From: Symbiobacterium terraclitae
Lineage (GTDB): Bacteria > Bacillota > Sulfobacillia > Symbiobacteriales > Symbiobacteriaceae
Length of the DNA stretch: 64,000 bases
Direction: 5' to 3'
NCBI RefSeq assembly: GCF_017874315.1
Contig: NZ_JAGGLG010000018.1
Coordinates: 1 to 64,000 of the forward strand
This document shows positions 32,801-39,860 of the stretch, piece by piece (the first letter of the stretch is position 1; each line of letters opens with the position of its first letter). The notes beneath the pieces were generated by a model that was not told where the DNA came from, searched no databases, and saw only the letters and a list, made by a program, of their open reading frames with translations. The position numbers were made by a program, and so were the translations under genes.

Positions 32801-34697
32801 ATGTGTAACCCTTATCAGTGATACTGCTGACAATCGGACCGTGCAGGGGGTAGACAAATGCGGCCTCGAGTACCTCACCCTGGCGGTAGAACTTCAGCCC
32901 GTAGTTCGACGCCGTCGTAGCGGTCACTTTCACGAGGTACCGTCCGGCTGCCGGCGTGGTGAACGTCAGCCACGGCCCCTCCCCTGTGGCCACCTCCTGC
33001 AGCCCGCCTGCCCCCTCGCGGTAAACGGCCAGGCTCGCCGCAGACGCCACATTCAGACCGTAGTACGTCCCACCCTCCAGGTCCACACGATACCAGCCAT
33101 CCTGACCCGCCGGGATGCCATAGCTCGGTCCTGTGCCGCTCGTCGCCGGCACGGGCCCGTAGGCTAACGCCGGCGTAGAGCCGTCCACCGATTCCAAAGT
33201 GACCGTTGCGCCCTTCGCTCCCGCCACTTTGGCATAATACGTCCCGTCCGAACTGGGCTTGAAGGACCACTCCCCGTCGCTTCCACTGCTGGTCAGGGTG
33301 CTCCCGGTTTCGCTGTAGAAGGCGACGGAGGACGCGCCCGTCGTCCGCAACACGAACGTCCGACGACCAGTCAGCCCTTCCATTCGGAACCATGTGTACC
33401 CCTTATCAGTGATACTGCTGACAATCGGACCGTGGATAGGATAGTCAACAGCTGTCTCCCTCACGGTGCCCAAGGGGTGGAAGTGAACTCCTACTGACCG
33501 GCCCGATGACGGGATGACACGAACCTCATACACATCTGTCCAGTCCACACTGACCAAGAGCCATGGTCCGTCAGCGGAGTAACGAAGGCTACCGTGGTGG
33601 TAGAACTCCAGTGTCTCCGCCCCCGGCACATTGATCCCATAGACACCCTCATCCAAGTACACCCGAAACCACGAAGGTTCGTTACCCGGAATATAATAAG
33701 TTGGTACCGAACCGTTCGTAGCCGGAACCTCATAAGCGTATTCTGGCTCTGAGCCATCCACAGAGGTTACGGTGAAGTACTCACCGGGTGAACCAAAGAC
33801 CTTAAGGTAGTATGTGCGGCTGATGGATGAGGTCCCAAGCTGACAGAAGACCGGCTTCCGGGCGGAACTGCAGTACCCATAACCAGATCCGTCATCCTTG
33901 AAAACGGCCGCTCGATCAGCGCCGTCGATCGTCAGTTCTATCGTCCTGTTGGGGAGCAGTCCGTCTAGGCTCAGCCAAGTATACCCTTTGGATGTAATCT
34001 CTTCTGTAAACGGACCATGCGGATAGTAGGGGATGGCATCCTGCATGGACTCTCCCCAGGTCCCGTTCGCCAGAAGATGATGAGTAGAACCTGGTACCAA
34101 CTCACCCACGCGATCATCGGCAGGCAAGTCTCCACCATCGCGCGGTGGCTCGCCCGGCGGTTCCTCCGGCATGTCCACCGGCGGCTCCTCAGGCATGTCC
34201 ACCGGCGGCTCCTCCGGAATGTCCACCGGCGGTTCCTCCGGCATGTCCACCGGCGGCTCCTCCGGCGTGTCCACCGGCGGTTCCTCCGGCATGTCCACCG
34301 GCGGTTCCTCCGGCATGTCCACCGGCGGCTCCTCCGGCGTGTCTACTGGCGGCTCCTCCGGCATGTCCACCGGTGGCTCTTCCGGTATGTCCACCGACGG
34401 CTCCTCCGGCGTGTCTACCCGCGGCTCTTCCGGTATGTCCACCGACGGCTCCTCCGGCGTGTCTACCGGCGGCTCTTCCGGCATGTCCACCGGCGGCTCC
34501 TCCGGCATGTCCACCGGCACCTCTGTAGCAATTTTACTCAAAAATTCATTCAAGTTGACGCGCGAACCGGACATCTGGCTCCCAACGTTGATGCCGTACG
34601 CCTGCCTTGCATAGGCCACTGATGTGACTCCCAGGGTAGGGGTAATCAAAATACTACATGCCACCATAACCGAGACCGCCTTACGAAGCAACCTCAC
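26802..34697 (-). CDS. Secreted polymorphic toxin with a C-terminal AHH nuclease
   Basis: A protein of 2631 residues. In order it has a signal peptide (residues 1-30, VACSILITPTLGVTSVAYA), fifteen PVDxPEEP-type octapeptides (about 60-180) forming a stiff stalk, and an initial divergent beta unit. About nine beta units of 195-197 residues follow (YPLHGPMTSVIT, GWYRVDLEGGTYYGLNV, GRYLVKVTA), resembling PPC-type beta sandwiches. A helical pre-toxin region (TWGQDLYERVKAEFV) and a hydrophobic segment (SLVLATGGIATPGAVQVSWA) come next. The C-terminal tip is an AHH-type HNH/Endo VII-fold nuclease: YEAHHICPYSHSNQW near residue 2549, then NNGAWMPKSIHRRIHTDENF. It should be exported by Sec and cut nucleic acid in neighbouring cells. 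The GTG start follows GGGGGCGG. The partner immunity gene follows at once. Confidence 0.88.
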   Translation of the reverse strand: MRLLRKAVSVMVACSILITPTLGVTSVAYARQAYGINVGSQMSGSRVNLNEFLSKIATEVPVDMPEEPPVDMPEEPPVDTPEEPSVDIPEEPRVDTPEEPSVDIPEEPPVDMPEEPPVDTPEEPPVDMPEEPPVDMPEEPPVDTPEEPPVDMPEEPPVDIPEEPPVDMPEEPPVDMPEEPPGEPPRDGGDLPADDRVGELVPGSTHHLLANGTWGESMQDAIPYYPHGPFTEEITSKGYTWLSLDGLLPNRTIELTIDGADRAAVFKDDGSGYGYCSSARKPVFCQLGTSSISRTYYLKVFGSPGEYFTVTSVDGSEPEYAYEVPATNGSVPTYYIPGNEPSWFRVYLDEGVYGINVPGAETLEFYHHGSLRYSADGPWLLVSVDWTDVYEVRVIPSSGRSVGVHFHPLGTVRETAVDYPIHGPIVSSITDKGYTWFRMEGLTGRRTFVLRTTGASSVAFYSETGSTLTSSGSDGEWSFKPSSDGTYYAKVAGAKGATVTLESVDGSTPALAYGPVPATSGTGPSYGIPAGQDGWYRVDLEGGTYYGLNVASAASLAVYREGAGGLQEVATGEGPWLTFTTPAAGRYLVKVTATTASNYGLKFYRQGEVLEAAFVYPLHGPIVSSITDKGYTWFRMEGLTGRRTFVLRTTGASSVAFYSETGSTLTSSGSNGEWSFQPSSDGTYYAKVTGAKGATVTLESMDGTTPASAYGPVPATSGTGPSYYIPAGQDGWYRVDLEGGTYYGLNVASAASLAVYREGAGGLQEVATGEGPWLTFTTPAAGRYLVKVTAEKATSYRLKFYRQGEVLETAFVYPLHGPMTSVITDAGYAWYRMDGVKGGRTFILRVTSASSVSFYTATGSSETGEGSGGEWFFKPSSDGTYYAKVTGAKGATVTLESMDGTTPASAYGPVPATSGTGPSYYIPAAQDGWYRVDLEGGTYYGLNVASAASLAIYREGAGGLQEVATGEGPWLTFTTPAAGRYLVKVTAEKATSYRLKFYRQGEALETAFVYPLHGPMTSVITDVGYTWYRMDGVKGGRTFILRTTGASNIYFYTATGSSLDGGTGAERSFTPSVDGTYYVRVSGAKGATVTLESVDGSAPVVAYGPVPATSGTGPSYYIPAGQDGWYRVDLEGGTYYGLNVASAASLAVYREDAGGLQEVATGEGPWLTFTTPAAGRYLVKVTAAKATSYGLKFYRQGEVLETAFVYPLHGPMTSVITDAGHTWYKMDGVKGGRTFILRATGASNIYFYAATGSSLGGGTGAERYFTPSVDGTYYVRVSGAKGATVTLESMDGSTPALAYGPVPLSGTGPSYNIPAGQDGWYRVDLEGGTYYGLNVASAASLAVYREDAGGLQEVATGEGPWLTFTTPAAGRYLVKVTAAKATSYGLKFYRQGEVLETAFVYPLHGPMTSVITDAGHTWYKMDGVKGGRTFILRATGASNIYFYTATGSSLGGGTGAERYFTPSVDGTYYVRVSGAKGATVTLESMDGSTPALAYGPVPLSGTGPSYNIPAGQDGWYRVDLEGGTYYGLNVASAASLAVYREDAGGLQEVATGEGPWLTFTTPAAGRYLVKVTAAKATSYGLKFYRQGEVLETAFVYPLHGPMTSVITDAGHTWFKMDGVKGGRTFILRATGASNIYFYAATGSSLGGGTGAERYFTPSVDGTYYVRVSGAKGATVTLESVDGSAPAVAYGPVPVTSGTGPSYDVPAGQDGWYRVDLEDGTFYGLNVGSAASLAVYREDAGGLQEVARGDGQWLTFTTEAAGQYLVKVTATVGTKYGLRFYRPGEDPETAIAYPLHGPMTSVITQVGYTWYRMDGVKGGRTFILRATGASSVSFYTAAGSKLSTSGGAGEWYFRPDVDGTYYARVSGTKGTTVTLTSLDGSRPDLAYGPVPSSGKSQSFFVPPFRSVSFRAQLSPSTFYGLNVPGAEAITIYAGEEELHTFSGAWALFTTPDTHTDYIIRAVAGAQSQQYHTVFYERGETRETAWEYRVHGPQTFTSSSKGYAWVRLGALLDGRDFLLTVTGATGVAVTNGSGGSVTGVQCTGSVERTCRFAPKMGESYYVKVSAPAGTSFHLVSAYDPLPPADVEHPITPEFPEITYLPENDSLPALPGDLTPGPVEMALADFERLPHSDQALLLAFVQYAAARGDRTLVAFHGSLGIGVAAAGAPESTAGEAAGITLQSTSDQLEIMWNLRTRLTDLGLPPAMVHSLLGAGAFMLNRIADDTLAADELVEVLDSALHLYYFDDFKYNVEAIEAAFLAAVEEAALASSGQGVAHQSVPSAFGPVQIAGWRDWGDKVKQAFQWLADRVTLKRIAEIMAVEGYATWGQDLYERVKAEFVGAATGMGDFAIGFIGVIGEYLFDMTGEPMFLVDAYYARSNPTQAFYDGANAGEALMGIALETVLIQAETGITIVNITGAEWDVEGFRDYLDGIPSAAFQAGRQVAGAINLGIGLYEIASGLATILGSVAGGASLVLATGGIATPGAVQVSWAGVTAGVAQVGLGVTTVLRSAESMGRLEQVVRSVPNESRNKLRQNMEAVGRTKPAGDYEAHHICPYSHSNQWAKKCREIFARFGVSINDPNNGAWMPKSIHRRIHTDENFKKIYYDLEGATSAQDLRARLENIWKAIEAGKYF
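28733..33995 (-). repeat. Tandem 585-591-bp repeats inside the toxin gene
   Basis: The HGP...SVIT boundary recurs at about 29291, 29879, 30464, 31049, 31637, 32228, 32819 and 33410, a spacing of 585, 588 or 591 bases. Divergent edge units lie near 28733 and 33995. The central copies (29.9-32.8 kb) are nearly identical at the DNA level, even at silent positions, which points to recent duplication or gene conversion. The outer copies have diverged. Confidence 0.92.
34157..34518 (-). repeat. 24-bp repeats encoding the octapeptide stalk
   Basis: Fifteen copies of a 24-base unit encode PVD(M/T/I)PEEP, with Ser or Arg replacing the first Pro in three copies. The third variable residue alternates between Met, Thr and Ile. 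Copy number probably varies between strains by slippage. It is a protein-coding repeat in one frame and lacks the spacers of a CRISPR array. Confidence 0.93.
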
Positions 34698-35121
34698 TCA
34701 CACCGCCCCCTTCCAGAATGCGCTGAATAACATAATATCGTTATTCTCTGCACACCGAACTTCCCCTCCTCTTTCTCGTTATATGCTACACATTCTTTGG
34801 ATATGGTGTTTTTGATGATGAACGATAAAAGGGCACACTTCTCCAAGTGCGTTGCTACTCGTGGTCGTTCACCGTGGAGACGACGCCATGTCAGGCGAAC
34901 AGCCGAGACTCCAGCCAGTGCTTCATCCGCTAGGCTACGCCTGTGTCTCCGTCCACGAACCTCCTGGGATCCACGCGGTGGAAAACCGTTCTTGAGCCGG
35001 AACCGGCTTTTCACTCAGCATCTTAGGTACGTACATGTTAGTTGTCATTCTTTAGCCGCTATTTAATATCATATCAGTAAAGTTGCCAAGGCGGCCGTTA
35101 CCGGGTTGTTACAGAAGGAAG
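34698..35121. other. Gene-free, AT-richer region upstream of the toxin
   Basis: No convincing gene is seen on either strand. The base composition is clearly more AT-rich than the flanks at 34.7-34.85 kb and around 35.05 kb. On the minus strand TATTAT (about 34735) with a poor -35 (TTCGGT, 16 bases upstream) is a possible toxin promoter. The middle part may be decayed coding sequence, but no family can be named. Confidence 0.4.
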
Positions 35122-35143
35122 AGGGGCGCCCTTCGGCGCCCTT
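35122..35143 (-). terminator. Terminator-like hairpin followed by T-rich sequence
   Basis: AGGGGCGCC and GGCGCCCTT form a 9-bp stem with a CTTC loop. On the minus strand CTCTTCCTTCTGT follows, so it is a good intrinsic terminator for a small decayed gene at 35.2-35.4 kb. Confidence 0.55.
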
Positions 35144-35212
35144 CGTCGGTTCCCTGTAGCCGGTCCAACGCCCGTGGATGATCGCCTGCGGCTTCGGCGG
35201 GCAGCCCGGCAC

Positions 35213-35415
35213 CTAAATGTCCACCGGCACCTCGTCGTGGATGGCGCCGCGGATGGCGTGGCTCGCGGTGTAGACCGTGCCGCAGAAGACACGGGCCTTC
35301 TGCTCGATGGCCTGCCTCTGCCCGTCTTGGCGGATGGCGCTTGCCGGGGGGCGTACGTCTCCCAGTTCTCCTCCGGCGCCGGCCGGATCGAGTGACGGCG
35401 GATGGAGCGTGCCAA
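35213..35415 (-). pseudogene. Small frameshifted ORF between two terminators
   Basis: Two frames each look coding in part. One reads SIRPAPEENWETYAPRQAPS, and the other continues IRQDGQRQAIEQKARVFCG and TVYTASHAIRGAIHDEVPVD before a stop. They would join across a run of six C near 35346-35351. Flanking terminators on both sides suggest a former independent small gene of about 65 residues. No family was recognised. Confidence 0.4.
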
Positions 35416-35422
35416 TGCGTTC

Positions 35423-35456
35423 GGGCCCCTGCGGCAGGCGGCTGCCGCAGGGGCCC
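35423..35456 (-). terminator. Terminator of the ABC transporter operon
   Basis: A perfect 15-bp stem (GGGCCCCTGCGGCAG and complement) with a 4-base loop lies 50 bases past the permease stop. No U tract follows. Confidence 0.7.
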
Positions 35457-35505
35457 GACTGTGCCGTCAGCCCCCGAGCCAGCCCCTCGCAAAGCGGCCG
35501 GGGGC

Positions 35506-38067
35506 TCATTCCTGGCGCAGCGCGTCCAGAACCTGTGTGCGCGCAGCCGTGCGGGCGGCGAAGAGCGCGACCAGCACCGCGGTGAGCAGGCTAGCGCCTG
35601 CGACCGCGCCGACCAGCGGCATGGGGATCCAGATCGTCCAGCCGGCCGTGACGACCACCGACAGGTAGAGGAAGCTCAGGCCGGCAGCGAACCCGCTGAT
35701 CAGGGCGCCCGCCGTCAGCAGCAGGTTCTCCGCCAGCACCATGCGGAACAGGAGCGGCACCGCGATGCCCGCGGCCCGCAGCGTCGCGTGCTCCCGCCGG
35801 CGGCCGTGCAGGCTGGCCGCCAGCGTGTTCACCATCGCCAGCAGCCCCATGAGCACCAGCACGCCCACGCCGGTGCTGAGGATCGCGCGCTGTCGGCGAG
35901 TCCGCTCGCGCAACGCAGCGCGCGCTTGCTCCTCGGTGCTCCAGGTGAGCTCGGGGATTTCGGCTTTGAGCGCGGTCAGTTCAGCCTCAACCAGTTCATA
36001 CTGCTCCAACGGGAAGTTGATCAGCACCTTATCAAGTCTGTCGGCTTCCTCCCGCAGAGGGAGCTGGTCGTGATCCACCAGGATGTCGGTGTCCCACAGA
36101 CCGGCCACTGGCTCCGGGATGACGGCCGCCACCCGCAGTTCGAACGGGTCGACCGTGATCGGAGGGAAGCGTTCACCGGCCGGTCCCGAAAGGCGGATCA
36201 CGTCGCCCACCTGAAGCCCGGTCTGGCGGGCCATGGCGCGGGTGATCACCGCCCTCGGCCCCTCACCCAGCGCCTCGGGGGGAACCAGCCCCAGGTCGGC
36301 CAGCCCGTGCATGTCCACCGGCACGAGCGAAAGCCGCAGTCCCCCTCTCACCGTCTGGGACTCGGAAAACTCCGGGTCAACCGGATACTCCGACGCGTTG
36401 GCCCAGTCGACCCCCACGTCCCAGCCCACGGCCGCGGCCTGTACCACACCCGGCAGTCCAACGATCTTCTCCCCCTTCTCCCAGGCGACCGTATCGATGT
36501 ACGTGGCCACCACCAGGGGTGTGGGAAACTGAGCCCGCAGTGCCTGCGTCTGTTGCTCTTCATACGTGCGAACCAGGGTGAACCCCACGACGGCGGCGGC
36601 CAGAGCGCTCCCGATGATCACCGTGGTCCACCGGCCCTGACGCTGCAGGCTCTCGGCGTTCCGCAGGGCAAGGAGCAACACACGGCCCCGTCCCGCCAGG
36701 AGCGGCCGCATAACCAGCATCGCCAGCCGCAGAACGGGCCACACCAGGCTGAAACAGGCCGCCACCCCACAGAGGCCGCTGAGGAGCGCCAGGAACAGCA
36801 GCAGTTCCTCGTTTCTTCCCCCGGGAACCGCGGCGCCAAGGACCTGGAAGAGCAGGGCGCCCAGCAGCGCGGCGAGGGGCACCCACCACCGGAAAGGCGC
36901 CATCGCCTCGTCCACCTCGGTCTGCCGGGCCGCCTGGACAGGCGGCACCCGCGTCGCGCGCCGCACCGGAATCCAGACAGCAGCCACCTGCAGCCCCCAG
37001 CCGAGCAGGACGGCGGGCAGGAGCTCACCGATGGACGGTAAGGCCGTGACGAGCGGAACACCCAGGGCGGGGGAAAGGATCCGGCCGACAGCCGGAGCCA
37101 GCACTATCCCGGCCGCCGTCCCCGTCAGGGCGCCGAGTCCGCCGAGCAGGAGGACCTCGACCAGCAGCGCCCGGCGGGCTTGCTTCAGCGTCGCGCCAAC
37201 CGCCCTCAACAGGGCGATCTCCTGGAGCCGCTCCCGCAGGGTGAACTGGGTCACGCCCACCACCAGAAGCGCGCTGACCAGCAGGGTCAGGCTGCCCGTC
37301 AGCAGGCCGAGGCTTCTGAGCCCGCCTGCGGTCCGCCGCGCCTCGTCCGCCTCGAAAGCCATGTCCACCGTGAGGTCACGGGCAACTCCAGGATGCCTGC
37401 GCTCGAGGGCCTCTTGAATGTCATCTGCCGTCTGAAGCTTGAGCCTGGGATCGATCAACCGGATGTAAAAGGCGGTGATGGCGCCTGGCTGTCCGGCGAC
37501 ATCCTGCATGGTCCGCAGGGAGAAGTAGGCGAGTTTGGGAGTGCCGGCACGCAGGGGCGGCGATACGATTTCGCCCACCCGGAACGTGCGGGGCTGATCG
37601 GGGAAGGGAAGGGTCACCGTCTGGCCCGCGGCGATCCCCATCTCCGCGGCCGTCTGGTCGCTGACGAAGACCTCGTCATCCCCGACCGGCCGGGGCAGCC
37701 GGAAGAGCCGCAAGGTTCCGGGATGCGGGGAGAGGCCGACGTACCGGATGGCCTGCTCGGTCTCGAAGGGGTCGCCTATGAACGGGAAGTACGCCGCGCC
37801 GACCTCCCGCACGCCGGCGATGGACTCGATCTCCGCCAGGTCAGCGGGTCCGAACCGGGCCTGTCCAGTCGCGGACCCCACCACCAGATCGATGCCGCCG
37901 AACTCCTCCTGGATCCTGGCTTCGACCCCGGCCCGGGCCATGGCCGCCAGGCAGAGGACCGCCACGGTGAGCCCGACGCCCAGGGCGGCGCCGGCCACCG
38001 TCAGGGCGACCCGGCGCGGGCTGTGCTTCAGGGAGCGCCAGGCCAGTCCAGACGGCCGGAGCATCAC
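35506..38067 (-). CDS. ABC transporter permease, FtsX/MacB type with two FtsX domains
   Basis: A membrane protein of 853 residues. One helix at the N terminus (RVALTVAGAALGVGLTVAVL) is followed by a large outer domain and a three-helix FtsX domain (residues 255-380). After a central double helix (410-480) there is a second outer domain, and then a C-terminal FtsX domain (about 735-850, RAAGIAVPLLFRMVLAENLL). Such proteins work with LolD/MacB-like ATPases in mechanotransmission, lipoprotein or antimicrobial-peptide export, not in substrate import. Its ATG overlaps the ATPase stop. In Firmicutes such pairs often confer resistance to peptide antibiotics, but no two-component system lies nearby. 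Substrate unknown. Confidence 0.88.
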   Translation of the reverse strand: MMLRPSGLAWRSLKHSPRRVALTVAGAALGVGLTVAVLCLAAMARAGVEARIQEEFGGIDLVVGSATGQARFGPADLAEIESIAGVREVGAAYFPFIGDPFETEQAIRYVGLSPHPGTLRLFRLPRPVGDDEVFVSDQTAAEMGIAAGQTVTLPFPDQPRTFRVGEIVSPPLRAGTPKLAYFSLRTMQDVAGQPGAITAFYIRLIDPRLKLQTADDIQEALERRHPGVARDLTVDMAFEADEARRTAGGLRSLGLLTGSLTLLVSALLVVGVTQFTLRERLQEIALLRAVGATLKQARRALLVEVLLLGGLGALTGTAAGIVLAPAVGRILSPALGVPLVTALPSIGELLPAVLLGWGLQVAAVWIPVRRATRVPPVQAARQTEVDEAMAPFRWWVPLAALLGALLFQVLGAAVPGGRNEELLLFLALLSGLCGVAACFSLVWPVLRLAMLVMRPLLAGRGRVLLLALRNAESLQRQGRWTTVIIGSALAAAVVGFTLVRTYEEQQTQALRAQFPTPLVVATYIDTVAWEKGEKIVGLPGVVQAAAVGWDVGVDWANASEYPVDPEFSESQTVRGGLRLSLVPVDMHGLADLGLVPPEALGEGPRAVITRAMARQTGLQVGDVIRLSGPAGERFPPITVDPFELRVAAVIPEPVAGLWDTDILVDHDQLPLREEADRLDKVLINFPLEQYELVEAELTALKAEIPELTWSTEEQARAALRERTRRQRAILSTGVGVLVLMGLLAMVNTLAASLHGRRREHATLRAAGIAVPLLFRMVLAENLLLTAGALISGFAAGLSFLYLSVVVTAGWTIWIPMPLVGAVAGASLLTAVLVALFAARTAARTQVLDALRQE

Positions 38068-38831
38068 GAGGCCTCACCTTCCACCAGGTGTTGCAGCCTG
38101 GTCAGGGTGTGCTGCACGCGCGCGGACCGCGTCCAGTCGCGCCCCATCTCCCACTCATCTACGATGCGCCCGTCCCGGAGGTACACAACCCGGTCGGCCC
38201 GGGCGGCCGCGACGGGATCGTGGGTCACCAGGAGGACGGTGGTGCCCTGCTCCCGGCAGACCCGCTCGAGCAGGTCGAGCACCTGCTTCCCGCTGGCGGA
38301 ATCGAGGTTTCCCGTGGGCTCGTCCGCCAGCAGGAGCGCCGGGTTGTGGACCAGCGCCCGGGCCACCGCAGTCCGCTGCTGCTCGCCGCCGGACAGCTCG
38401 TAGGGATAGTGGTCGCGCCGCTCCCAGAGGCCGACCCGCTCCAGCCACACCCTGGTTGCGCGCTCCACGACGCCTGGGGCTGCGCCCTGCAGGATCAGCG
38501 GCAGCCCCACGTTCTCCCGCGCCGTCAGGCTGCGCACGAGGTTGAAGGACTGGAACACGAAACCGAGGCGGCGCTGGCGGAACTCAGTCGCCCCGGGCTC
38601 CCGGCCCCACTCGGGCACCGGCTGCCCCTCGAAGCGAACCTCGCCGCCCGTGGGTTGATCGAGCGCACCGAAGATGTGCAGCAGCGTGGACTTTCCGGAT
38701 CCGCTGGGCCCCATGATCGCCAGGAACTCGGACGGGTGCACCTGCAGGTCGACGCCGCGCAGCACGGTCACCGGCGACCGGCCGCGCGGGTACTCTTTCG
38801 TGAGGCCCCGCACCTCAAGAACCGCCGCCAT
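38064..38831 (-). CDS. ABC transporter ATP-binding protein, LolD/MacB type
   Basis: An ATPase of 255 residues. Walker A is GPSGSGKST near residue 42, the Q-loop region contains FVFQSFNLVRSLTARENV, the signature is LSGGEQQRTAVARAL near 145, and Walker B is LLLADEPTGNLDSASG, followed by an H-loop in VTHDP. The ADEPTGNLDS sequence and the long Q-loop region are typical of the MacB/LolD/FtsE class. It energises the FtsX-type permease encoded next, with which it overlaps. The ATG follows GGGAGAGGTGTACAC. Confidence 0.92.
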   Translation of the reverse strand: MAAVLEVRGLTKEYPRGRSPVTVLRGVDLQVHPSEFLAIMGPSGSGKSTLLHIFGALDQPTGGEVRFEGQPVPEWGREPGATEFRQRRLGFVFQSFNLVRSLTARENVGLPLILQGAAPGVVERATRVWLERVGLWERRDHYPYELSGGEQQRTAVARALVHNPALLLADEPTGNLDSASGKQVLDLLERVCREQGTTVLLVTHDPVAAARADRVVYLRDGRIVDEWEMGRDWTRSARVQHTLTRLQHLVEGEAS

Positions 38832-38913
38832 GTGTACACCTCTCCCGTGTAGGGGTGTAAGGAATGTTCAGCAATGGCTTCTACGATTCTCGGTGGCGAT
38901 TCGTTGCAGGCCC

Positions 38914-39573
38914 TCACTTGTCGCCATGAACGTCCGGCTGGTAGCAGGTCAGGATCCGCTCGAGGAGCGGTCGCACCTCCGCGAGGCGACCGCCCGGGGC
39001 TGAGACCTGAACGATCTGCTCCCACAGCCCCGGACGCCAGAACCCGACGGCCAGCACCCACCGGTCGGGATCGAGCGCATCGGGTCCCTCGGCGAACAGC
39101 CCCTCGAGGCCGTTCGCACTCCGGAACGGCTGCGGATCCCGGTCCCTGAACTGCCAGCGGCTGCGAACCGACTCTTCCGAGGCTTCCTCCCGGAAGAAGG
39201 TGCCGGTCCAGCCCCACAGCTCACCGTCCGGGTCCACAAGGTTCATCTGGTCCCCCGTCACCGTGATCGGGCTCAGGTCCCACCCCGCGGGCACGCAGAC
39301 CGTGCCGTGTCGCGTCTTCTCTGGGCTCAGCGGCACATCTGCGGGTCCGTCGGACAGGCCCGGCCCGGGCTGGTCCTCCGGGGCGGATTGCTCGCCTGGC
39401 GCCTCCTGGACCGGTTGGGGGACCGCATCGCCCTGGCCGGATCGTGCGGTGTTCTCGGCTTCAGGAGGCGACGGTCGAGAAGCCTCGGGATCCTGGATAT
39501 CCCTGCCGGTCGATGTGACAGAACCCAAGACGATGACGGCAACCAGCGCGCAGATGATTCGCCAGTGGTTCAC
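38914..39573 (-). CDS. Secreted or anchored protein of unknown function
   Basis: A protein of 219 residues with an N-terminal hydrophobic segment (IICALVAVIVLGSVTST) acting as a signal peptide or anchor. A disordered Pro/Glu/Gln-rich linker (about 25-85) and a compact C-terminal domain (VCVPAGWDLSPITVTGD, GELWGWTGTFFREEA, LLERILTCYQPD) follow. The C-terminal domain resembles a small alpha/beta surface domain, but no family was recognised. Two Cys could form a disulfide. The GTG start has GGGGG eight bases upstream. It is upstream of the ABC transporter genes on the same strand, 82 bases away, and could be an accessory subunit. Confidence 0.7.
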   Translation of the reverse strand: MNHWRIICALVAVIVLGSVTSTGRDIQDPEASRPSPPEAENTARSGQGDAVPQPVQEAPGEQSAPEDQPGPGLSDGPADVPLSPEKTRHGTVCVPAGWDLSPITVTGDQMNLVDPDGELWGWTGTFFREEASEESVRSRWQFRDRDPQPFRSANGLEGLFAEGPDALDPDRWVLAVGFWRPGLWEQIVQVSAPGGRLAEVRPLLERILTCYQPDVHGDK

Positions 39574-39673
39574 CTCATCTACCCCCTTTTCTCGGCCACG
39601 GCCGTGGGTCCCACACCCTGAAGGCTTGTCCCCCGGGTCTGCGCACGTGCTGACCGAGTCAGTGAACGCGAAA

Positions 39674-39703
39674 GGGGGAGCGACCCGCTCGTGGCGCTCC
39701 CCC
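39674..39703 (-). terminator. Terminator of the aldehyde dehydrogenase gene
   Basis: GGGGGAGCG and CGCTCCCCC form a 9-bp perfect stem around a 12-base loop. On the minus strand TTTCGCG follows. Confidence 0.65.
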
Positions 39704-39860
39704 GAGATGACGTGAGGCGTTGGGGTGCATCTACTGTGCCGTCAACCCCTGTGCCAACGCTGTTCCAAGTGGCCGGGACGTGACGTGCACGAGGACCATC
39801 TGAGAGCCCTGCGTAAGCCATACAGAGCCGCGCCGCCTGTCGGAAGGTTGAGCTTACGTC

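Noticed and set aside
34145-34622. Plus-strand frames rich in Gly-Ser-Met and Cys-Pro-Pro repeats, or a CRISPR array
   Set aside because: They mirror the 24-bp units coding the octapeptide stalk. There are no unique spacers between units.
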